Assembly (NCBI GenBank): GCA_028698395.1
Contig: JAQVDG010000134.1
Location: forward strand, 1 to 6,156
From: Weeksellaceae bacterium
GTDB taxonomy: Bacteria; Bacteroidota; Bacteroidia; Flavobacteriales; Weeksellaceae
Length of the DNA stretch: 6,156 bases
Reading direction: 5' to 3'
Positions 1 through 5,255 of the stretch are shown here, piece by piece. Under the pieces are notes generated by a model. That model worked only from the letters and a program-made list of their open reading frames with translations. It did not search any database and was not told the origin of the DNA. The position numbers were made by a program, and so were the translations under genes. Numbering within the stretch: position 1 is the first letter of the stretch; each line of letters opens with the position of its first letter.

Positions 1-572
1 CCGGAGTTTGGAAATTGGACGAAGTGAATCATATAGCGATTGCCAGAAAGGGAAAAGCATTACAGGTTTTTGTAAATGGTCGAGAATACTTCAACCAAAA
101 TAATGTTTTTGTTTCCGGAGTTACTTATTACCCGCTGTTTCGCGCTTATCAATGGTATGAAAATGCCGGAATGTACATCACCAATTTAAGAGTAGGAGCC
201 AACGCACCCAATGCAGTGAAGGATTTTGGGGTAGAAGGTAAATTTGTTACCAATGCGATTTATTTTGACACCGCTTCTTCAAAAATCAAAGCTGAATCTT
301 GGGCTACTTTAAACAATGCAGCACAAGCTATAAAAGGAACTGACGGAATTATTAAAATTGTAGGACATACTGATAGTGATGGTGCTGATGATGCTAATTT
401 GATTCTATCCCAAAAAAGAGCGGCTTCTGTTAAAAATGCCTTAGTTAATGAATTTGGAATAGATGCTTCAAGGTTAATAACTGACGGAATGGGAGAGTCT
501 CAACCTATAACTGACAATAAAACAGCAGTTGGCAAGGCACAAAATCGAAGAGTTGAGTTTATAAAACAATAA
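1..572 (+). CDS. OmpA-family protein, C-terminal part (5' end outside window)
   Basis: The frame is open to the left edge (first full codon at base 3), so the TTG at 15 is not a credible start and the true start lies upstream. Bases about 35-210 encode a beta-rich stretch (HIAIARKGKALQVFVNGREY) resembling a LamG/concanavalin-type fold. From about 240 onward comes a complete OmpA C-terminal domain. Its peptidoglycan-binding signature is well preserved: GHTD, then G, N and LSQKRA at the usual spacing (bases 362-424), so the Asp and Arg that hold diaminopimelate in this family are present. The end carries the usual GxGESxP and AQNRRVEF motifs. The family anchors the outer membrane to the cell wall; this one probably sits in the periplasm or outer membrane. 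The next gene starts 15 bases after the stop, suggesting an operon. The OmpA domain call is firm; the LamG call is by appearance only. Confidence 0.9.
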   Translation, partial: GVWKLDEVNHIAIARKGKALQVFVNGREYFNQNNVFVSGVTYYPLFRAYQWYENAGMYITNLRVGANAPNAVKDFGVEGKFVTNAIYFDTASSKIKAESWATLNNAAQAIKGTDGIIKIVGHTDSDGADDANLILSQKRAASVKNALVNEFGIDASRLITDGMGESQPITDNKTAVGKAQNRRVEFIKQ

Positions 573-587
573 AAACAATCATAAAAA

Positions 588-1199
588 ATGAAAACACAAA
601 TTATCAAATTGACTCTAATTTTATCACTTCTTTTCGCCTTAACAAATTGTAAGAAAATATCTGAAAAAGTTTCTACCACCGTTTTTGAGAAAGCGTATGA
701 ATCTTCTACCGGGCAGAAAATTGATGCAATTGAAATTGGCAATATGGAGAAAAACAAAGTCACCATCGATTTGAAATTCGGAAGCCCCGAATTGGATGGT
801 CGTTTAAATGGCGATGAAATTATTGGAATGGTAACTGCGATGGAAGATGCTATTTCCGTTTCTGTCAGTGTCGATGGTGGAGAAGTTGGGATGTTGATGA
901 GTTTCAATGGGGATGAATTAAAAAATAAAAAACCAATAAAAGGTTCACCTGAAGGAGATATAAATTTTTCAGCAGCTATTTTGTTTATGGGTAGGGATGT
1001 TGAGGGGATGGAATCCTGGAGCAGTGATGATGCTGTAGGTGAATTGCTTACACTCAATGATAAAAAGGCAGTATTAAAAGCAAAAGGAACTTTTACCAAA
1101 ATAGGTGGTGAAGAAAAAGTTCCATTTGACGGAACCATAACCATTGATTATCCTGTTTTTCAAGCAATTGGTGGTAAAAAATCAGATTTTGAATATTAA
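588..1199 (+). CDS. Hypothetical lipoprotein
   Basis: This 203-residue protein begins with a lipoprotein signal: MKTQIIK, a hydrophobic stretch, then lipobox L18-T19-N20-C21, so Cys21 should be lipidated after cleavage by signal peptidase II. The residues after the Cys (KKISEK) do not match the acidic surface-export signals described for Capnocytophaga and Flavobacterium lipoproteins, so a periplasm-facing location is somewhat more likely; that is inference. The mature part (about 183 residues) is acidic, rich in Gly and Asp, and reads as alternating beta strands, for example KVTIDLKFG (about 56-64) and GTFTKIGGEEKVPFDGTITI near the C-terminus. I recognise no family or catalytic motif. It follows the OmpA-family gene by 15 bases with no promoter between them, so it is probably co-transcribed and may act with that protein in the envelope. 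The minus-strand frame over it is a shadow. Confidence 0.85.
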   Translation: MKTQIIKLTLILSLLFALTNCKKISEKVSTTVFEKAYESSTGQKIDAIEIGNMEKNKVTIDLKFGSPELDGRLNGDEIIGMVTAMEDAISVSVSVDGGEVGMLMSFNGDELKNKKPIKGSPEGDINFSAAILFMGRDVEGMESWSSDDAVGELLTLNDKKAVLKAKGTFTKIGGEEKVPFDGTITIDYPVFQAIGGKKSDFEY

Positions 1200-1261
1200 C
1201 ATAAATTCCTTTTCTTGAACAAATAGCAGATAAGTTCAATTAGTAAATACAACACATTTTA

Positions 1262-1293
1262 TTGCAGTGATGTACAAAATTATTCTAACTTTG
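1262..1293 (+). promoter_or_regulatory. Bacteroidetes-type promoter for the protease gene
   Basis: TTG at 1262-1264 and TAACTTTG at 1286-1293 are separated by 21 bases. This matches the Bacteroidetes primary sigma factor consensus of a TTG near -33 and TAnnTTTG near -7. Transcription would start at about 1298-1300, giving a leader of roughly 22 bases before the ATG at 1322. It lies in the 122-base gap after the lipoprotein gene, so the protease is probably its own transcription unit. Confidence 0.75.
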
Positions 1294-1321
1294 AATTATA
1301 ATAACACTTCACACAATTGTA

Positions 1322-3589
1322 ATGAAAAAAAAACTGTTTTACATACTTTTTTGCTTTTCTATTTTAATAACGGCACAAATTACCAATGAAGGCAATCCGG
1401 TAAGTTGGAATCTGAATTTAAAATCAAATCTGACCGCTATAAAAATGCCGGCATTTGATGTTGATCAAATGCTTATAGAAGATGCACTAAACGATAAAAA
1501 AGGAGATGTTCCTTGGCGATTTGGTAAAGAATTCATTGTAAATTATACTTTGGATAATTCCGGTAGTTGGACAGAACTTCCTAAAGGTGGACGCATCTGG
1601 CAACTTCGTTTTAAATCACAAGGAGCTCATACATTGAATTTCCTTTTTGAAGATTTTTATCTTCCGGAAGGAGCTACTATCTATTTATACAACAACGATA
1701 AAACCGATTTGTTGGGTGCTTATACCCATACTGAAAACAATAATGAACGTACACTCGGAACTTGGCTGATTGCCGGTGATGATGTATGGATTGAATATTT
1801 TGAACCTTCACAAGCCAGAGATGAAGGAACTTTACGAATCACAAAAGTAATACATGGTTATCGCACACAAAACCATTTTCTTCAAGAAAAAGCCATTAAT
1901 GATTCCGGAAATTGTAATCACGACGTGGACTGCCCCATCAATCCTGAATTAGAAGATCATAAAAATCTCAATAAAAGAGCAGTGGGACTGATACTTGTCG
2001 GAAACTCTAACTGGTGCACAGGTTCACTCATCAACAATACCACCAACGACGGTACTCCTTATTTTCTTACTGCCAATCACTGTTACAGCAATCCGGCGAA
2101 TTGGTCTTTCCGCTTTCTTTGGATTAGTCCGGATCCGGTTTGTGCTGCTACAACTAATAGCACCAACGGTCCAACTAATTTTATCATGAGTGGTGCTACA
2201 CTAAAAGCACGTAAATACGCTACTGATTTTTGTTTAGTAGAAATCAATAATCCTATTCCACCGGAATGGGATTTGGTATGGGCTGGGTGGGATCGCACGG
2301 ATACAACCCCTGAAAAATCATTTGGCATTTCACATCCGGCAGGAGACATTATGAAAGTTTGTGTTGACGAAAATTCTCCTTCACCCCTTAACACTTATGG
2401 AGAACCTGTTTGGAGAATTCACAACTGGGAATTAGGCGTTACCGAAGGTGGTTCTTCCGGATCTCCTCTATTTGATACCGAAGGGCGAATCATCGGGCAG
2501 CTTTGGCGGGGTACTGCAGATTGTATAGGCAACACTACAAATAATAACGGTGGATATGATGAATACGGTCGTTTAGGTGTTTCTTGGGATGCCGGAGAAA
2601 CTGCTGATTCAAGACTAAAAGAATGGTTAGACCCTCAAAATACGGGTACTACTACCTTAGACCCTTATCCGCCCTTACAAATTTATGCATTGAATATCGG
2701 TATATCTATCGCCAATGTCCCCAATTTACTTTGTGAAAACAAAATTTATCCTATTCTGAAATTACGAAATTATGGTACCGAAAATCTTCTTTCTGCCGAT
2801 ATTACCTATCAAATAAATAATACCACTCCGGTATTGATTCAGTGGACAGGTAATTTAGAACAAGGCGAAACAGAAAATCTTAATTTAGGCGAAATCATAA
2901 TCACTGAAAACGGAGTTCTTACAGCAAGCGTTGAAAATCCAAATAATAGCGAAGATGAATTTCCAAATAACAATCAGGCTTCTACCGAATTTAGTACTGT
3001 TGAAGTTTTTGAAACTTCACAAGTTCTTTTAACTCTTGTGACGGATAATTACGGTGAAGAAACTACTTGGCAATTCAAGAATTCTGCCGGAACCGTACTT
3101 TATTCGGGTGGACCTTATGGTAATAATCAAACAATCAATGCTGCTTTTGAATTAACTGAAGACGACTGTTATACATTCACCATTTTAGATCAATGGGGAG
3201 ATGGAATTTGCTGTAATTATGGTATTGGAAGTTATAAATTAGAAACTACAGAGGGGCAGATTATTGTTAACGGAGGTAATTTCGATTCGGAAGAGGCGAC
3301 TACTTTTGCCAATTTTTCTATTCTTACTACTTCTGAAAACGAATTAAGCTCACACATCATCTTATATCCTAATCCTACTGACGGAATCGTCCATGTAGCA
3401 AATTCTTCTTTGAATCCATTGCGATTTGAAGTTTTTAATGTTTTAGGACAACTTATTTCCCAAGGTGAAAGTTCAAATAAACAATTTAGTATTAATCTTT
3501 CTACCGCAAATCCGGGTGTTTATTTTGTAAGGTTGACAGATAAAGTTTCTAAAAGTGTTATGGTAAAACGAATTGTATTGAAGCCTTAA
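1322..3589 (+). CDS. T9SS-secreted lysyl endopeptidase-like serine protease
   Basis: This 755-residue secreted protease cleaves proteins outside the cell. Domains in order: signal peptide (1 to about 19, ending ITAQ); beta-rich propeptide (about 25-190); trypsin-fold protease (about 191-450); CARDB/Ig-like region (about 453-563); a Cys-containing beta module with DQWGDGICCNYGIGSYKL (about 566-665); and a T9SS type A sorting domain (about 677-755: YPNPTDG, VFNVLGQ, NPGVYFVRL, final basic residues). The triad is His253 (FLTANHC), Asp302 (TDFCLVE) and Ser379 (GGSSGSP). Against Achromobacter protease I as I remember it, the mature start (SGNCNHDVDCP against SGSCNIDVVCP), TGSL(I/V)NNT, AGWDR, GQL and YGR segments all align. 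The lysine-binding Asp225 matches Asp413. Three disulfides appear conserved: C198-C401, C204-C274 and C232-C254. Lys190, just before the mature region, would suit self-processing. C304 and C347 are extra. Export goes through Sec, then T9SS, to the surface or medium. Lys specificity is inferred. Confidence 0.93.
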   Translation: MKKKLFYILFCFSILITAQITNEGNPVSWNLNLKSNLTAIKMPAFDVDQMLIEDALNDKKGDVPWRFGKEFIVNYTLDNSGSWTELPKGGRIWQLRFKSQGAHTLNFLFEDFYLPEGATIYLYNNDKTDLLGAYTHTENNNERTLGTWLIAGDDVWIEYFEPSQARDEGTLRITKVIHGYRTQNHFLQEKAINDSGNCNHDVDCPINPELEDHKNLNKRAVGLILVGNSNWCTGSLINNTTNDGTPYFLTANHCYSNPANWSFRFLWISPDPVCAATTNSTNGPTNFIMSGATLKARKYATDFCLVEINNPIPPEWDLVWAGWDRTDTTPEKSFGISHPAGDIMKVCVDENSPSPLNTYGEPVWRIHNWELGVTEGGSSGSPLFDTEGRIIGQLWRGTADCIGNTTNNNGGYDEYGRLGVSWDAGETADSRLKEWLDPQNTGTTTLDPYPPLQIYALNIGISIANVPNLLCENKIYPILKLRNYGTENLLSADITYQINNTTPVLIQWTGNLEQGETENLNLGEIIITENGVLTASVENPNNSEDEFPNNNQASTEFSTVEVFETSQVLLTLVTDNYGEETTWQFKNSAGTVLYSGGPYGNNQTINAAFELTEDDCYTFTILDQWGDGICCNYGIGSYKLETTEGQIIVNGGNFDSEEATTFANFSILTTSENELSSHIILYPNPTDGIVHVANSSLNPLRFEVFNVLGQLISQGESSNKQFSINLSTANPGVYFVRLTDKVSKSVMVKRIVLKP

Positions 3590-3632
3590 AGATTAAATCA
3601 AACACACTTTTTATTATTTTATTCTGCTAAAA

Positions 3633-3669
3633 AAATCCAAAAGGACGGCAATTTCGTCCTTTTGGATTT
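3633..3669. terminator. Bidirectional intrinsic terminator between convergent genes
   Basis: A perfect 15-bp inverted repeat (3633-3647 with 3655-3669; core ATCCAAAAGGACG) encloses a 7-base loop. The A-rich outer left arm and the A's at 3629-3632 give a U-tract for minus-strand transcripts; the plus strand has a weaker T-rich tail. It lies 43 bases after the protease stop and 29 bases beyond the end of the minus-strand operon, where a shared terminator for convergent genes is expected. Confidence 0.85.
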
Positions 3670-3698
3670 CAATATTTTATATAAAGAAAATTTTGTAT

Positions 3699-4121
3699 TT
3701 ACTCACTACTTGTAGTGTCTTCAATCTTACTGATGGTATAGTAATTTGCTTCCTGTTTTTTATCTGAATTAATCCAAGCAATCATCATGTCTTCGTTTTT
3801 CCCGTCGATGACAAGACTGTATTCTTTTTTAGCATCATCTTCCATAAAAATAGTAAAAACCACACCATCTTCATCGTAATCCCATTCAGTAATTGTATAA
3901 ATAAGAACAGTCCCATCCTCTGACATGTGGATAAACGAACTCATGTCTTCCATGATTCCAAATACATTATTGGTTTTTTTCTGGTTAATCAGAATATCCC
4001 ACTCTCCTTTGCTTTCATTGTAAATAGTGTGTGAATAGGTGTCTGAACTGATAATCAATTGTGCTTCTGAAAAGCTAATCAAGCCTACAAAAGCAATTAA
4101 AAATAAAAACTTTGATTTCAT
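3699..4121 (-). CDS. Small secreted protein, paralogue A (hypothetical)
   Basis: This 140-residue protein starts with a clear signal peptide (MKSKFLFLIAFVGLISFSEA, cleavage probably after Ala20, leaving Gln21 first). It is a paralogue of the next two genes upstream: about 55% identical by eye to the middle copy (4146-4562) without gaps until near the end, and more distantly to the 4601-5005 copy. Shared features are AQLIISSDTY after the signal, YN...EWD, QKK..NVFGIMEDMS.FIH, EDGT..YTIT, DD.KKEY and a final YY.I. The mature chain is acidic and reads as beta strands. It has no Cys, no T9SS tail and no membrane segment, so it is probably periplasmic or secreted. I recognise no characterised family; short flavobacterial secreted proteins with an SS.xY...Y....EW pattern are common and uncharacterised. 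It is the last gene of the presumed three-gene operon, 24 bases after the middle copy, with the 3633-3669 terminator beyond it. Confidence 0.85.
   Translation of the reverse strand: MKSKFLFLIAFVGLISFSEAQLIISSDTYSHTIYNESKGEWDILINQKKTNNVFGIMEDMSSFIHMSEDGTVLIYTITEWDYDEDGVVFTIFMEDDAKKEYSLVIDGKNEDMMIAWINSDKKQEANYYTISKIEDTTSSE
4051..4109 (-). repeat. 59-bp near-identical block, copy in paralogue A
   Basis: This segment encodes residues about 5-24 (most of the signal peptide and the first mature residues) of paralogue A. It matches 4492-4550 in paralogue B with four internal mismatches plus the final base. It marks a tandem gene duplication with a period of 441 bases; similarity is lower in the rest of the genes. 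Confidence 0.75.
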
Positions 4122-4145
4122 AAATTAGGTTTGTGTAGTTTTTTC

Positions 4146-4562
4146 TTATTCATCTAAACCGGAAACGTCAACAATGTTGTAATAATCCATCATCTGCCTT
4201 CCGTTAGCATCATAATAGCTGATTCCAATGTCTAAATTACTTCCGTCAATGATTAAAACGTATTCTTTTTTGGAGTCATCCTGCATAACAATAGAGTATT
4301 TTACACTTTCATCGTCATATTCATAATTGGTTATGGTATAAACAACTGTCGTTCCGTCTTCATTGGCGTGAATAAACGCACTCATATCTTCCATAATTCC
4401 AAAAACATTCGTGACTTTCTTTTGTAATACAATAAAATCCCACTCTTCCTTTGCGGTGTTGTAAACCCCTTGCGTATAAGTGTCTGAGGAGATAATCAAT
4501 TGTGCTTTTGAAAAGCCAATCAAGCTTATAAAAGCAATTAAAAATAAAATTTTTGTTTTCAT
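4146..4562 (-). CDS. Small secreted protein, paralogue B (hypothetical)
   Basis: The protein has 138 residues, with signal peptide MKTKILFLIAFISLIGFSKA and probable cleavage after Ala20. It is the closest relative of the 3699-4121 copy: identity is highest in the signal peptide, LIISSDTY and NVFGIMEDMSAFIH (about 49-67), and falls off in the last 30 residues (here GRQMMDYYNIVDVSGLDE). The mature protein is acidic and beta-rich, with no Cys, lipobox, T9SS tail or enzyme motif that I can see. It is the middle gene of the minus-strand array, 38 bases after the stop of the 4601-5005 copy and 24 bases before the next start. Neither gap contains a TAnnTTTG promoter on the minus strand, so it probably depends on a promoter upstream of the first copy. 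Function unknown. Confidence 0.85.
   Translation of the reverse strand: MKTKILFLIAFISLIGFSKAQLIISSDTYTQGVYNTAKEEWDFIVLQKKVTNVFGIMEDMSAFIHANEDGTTVVYTITNYEYDDESVKYSIVMQDDSKKEYVLIIDGSNLDIGISYYDANGRQMMDYYNIVDVSGLDE
4492..4550 (-). repeat. 59-bp near-identical block, copy in paralogue B
   Basis: This is the partner of 4051-4109, covering the same part of paralogue B. The four internal differences are all C/T on the plus strand (G/A in the coding sense). Each falls at a first codon position and changes the residue: V/I, G/S, S/G and E/K. Confidence 0.75.
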
Positions 4563-4600
4563 ACTATTCTGATTTTTGATTAAATTTATTTTGATTTAGG

Positions 4601-5005
4601 TTAATTTTCAACTGAATATTCGGAAATATAGAACAAATAAAGAAGTAATTTTCCTTCCGAATTGAGTTGAGTCAATTGTGCTTCTTTATTTTTTCTATCG
4701 ATTATCAGAGTGGCATCCTGCTTATTTTCATTTTTCAAAGTAACGGTCAGCTTATTTTTTTCAGAATCGGAATTGAGAATCGAAAATTCTTGAACTAAAT
4801 TTTCATTCACAAGTAACATTACATTCAAATCAAAAAACAAACTCAAGACATTTATTTCTTCTTCATCCACCAAAAGCATATCCCATTCTTTTGTTTCCTC
4901 ATTAAAAATTCCATAGGAATACCATTCGGATGTAATCATAATTTGAGCATTTAAAATGCTGCAAAATCCTAAAAAAAACAAAAATGCGCTTAGTCTTGCT
5001 TTCAT
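4601..5005 (-). CDS. Small secreted protein, paralogue C (hypothetical, divergent)
   Basis: I place the start at the ATG at 5005-5003, giving 134 residues. The frame extends to a TTG at 5026, but that would put charged residues (NKR) before the signal and would fall inside a promoter-like box. With the ATG start the signal peptide is MKARLSAFLFFLGFCSILNA, cleaved after Ala20 before Gln21, exactly as in the two downstream paralogues. The mature protein keeps the family pattern: AQIMITSEWYS, I(F/Y)N.E..EWD, then NVLSLFFDLNVMLL in place of NVFGIMEDMS.FIH, ATLIIDRKN matching (L/V)IIDG.N, and a closing YLFYISEYS. It is much more divergent than the other two are from each other and is rich in Leu, Asn and Lys. 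As the first gene of the array it probably leads a three-gene operon. Function unknown. Confidence 0.82.
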   Translation of the reverse strand: MKARLSAFLFFLGFCSILNAQIMITSEWYSYGIFNEETKEWDMLLVDEEEINVLSLFFDLNVMLLVNENLVQEFSILNSDSEKNKLTVTLKNENKQDATLIIDRKNKEAQLTQLNSEGKLLLYLFYISEYSVEN

Positions 5006-5023
5006 CACAATTCGTTTATTTAA

Positions 5024-5031
5024 CAAAAATA
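5024..5031 (-). promoter_or_regulatory. Possible -7 box of the paralogue operon
   Basis: On the minus strand the bases read TATTTTTG, matching the Bacteroidetes TAnnTTTG box, 18 bases before the ATG at 5005. There is no TTG at the expected -33 distance, only a TTA about 22 bases upstream, so this is half a match in AT-rich DNA. It is the only TAnnTTTG I found upstream of the array on this strand. Confidence 0.4.
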
Positions 5032-5157
5032 CTATTTTTCCTTATAATTTTTATAATTCTTTAACATATTTTTTAGAAACAAATAAGAAAAATCCAAGAG
5101 TCATTTTTATTTTCTACCTACTCTTTTGATTTCTTCCTAATTATTTTTTTAATTCAT

Positions 5158-5176
5158 TACAATGAGAATCATTGCT
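5158..5176. promoter_or_regulatory. Fur-box-like palindrome in the divergent intergenic region
   Basis: CAATGA-GAA-TCATTG (5160-5174) is a perfect 6-bp inverted repeat. AATGAGAATCATT (5161-5173) matches 12 of the 13 central positions of the classical Fur box GATAATGATAATCATTATC; over all 19 positions about 13 match because the outer triplets do not fit. It lies 39 bases upstream of the -33 element of the plus-strand promoter and about 130 bases from the minus-strand one. The position is not ideal for repression and the site is unproven. Confidence 0.35.
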
Positions 5177-5215
5177 TTAAACCCAAAATGGATTTTTCTT
5201 TTTCAATGGAAAAAG

Positions 5216-5245
5216 TTGGTATAATTTACAGTTTTTCTATTTTTG
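5216..5245 (+). promoter_or_regulatory. Bacteroidetes-type promoter for the PagL-like gene
   Basis: TTG at 5216-5218 and TATTTTTG at 5238-5245 are 19 bases apart, a full match to the Bacteroidetes consensus. The box ends only 10 bases before the ATG at 5256, so transcription would start at about 5249-5252, leaving a very short leader or almost none. Confidence 0.65.
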
Positions 5246-5255
5246 ACCTGCCATT

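Noticed and set aside
500..1144. Long minus-strand open frame (214 codons) opposite the lipoprotein gene
   Set aside because: It lies antisense to the lipoprotein, which has a lipobox, good start and operon spacing. Its Ser/Pro-rich translation is typical of a reverse-strand shadow.
1215..1239. Inverted repeat TTGAAC-N13-GTTCAA after the lipoprotein gene, considered as a terminator or operator
   Set aside because: Only 6-bp arms with a 13-base spacer and no T-run follow. It may be a weak terminator but is within chance expectation.
1995..2394. Open frames of 64 (plus) and 103 (minus) codons inside the protease gene
   Set aside because: They sit within the catalytic domain of a clearly real protease and show no signal, family motif or start context.
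4601..5005. Possibility that paralogue C is a lipoprotein because of Cys15 in its signal
   Set aside because: The residues before Cys15 (FLGF) do not form a lipobox, and the signal continues to a normal LNA|Q cleavage site shared with its paralogues.
5198..5215. Small hairpin CTTTTTC-AATG-GAAAAAG upstream of the PagL-like gene
   Set aside because: Seven mostly A-T pairs give little stability, and it lies just before a promoter in homopolymer-rich DNA, so it is probably incidental.
5162..5224. 20-codon plus-strand open frame beginning MRIIALNPKW
   Set aside because: Its start overlaps the Fur-like palindrome and its end overlaps the -33 element of a strong promoter. Nothing beyond an ATG and a stop supports translation.
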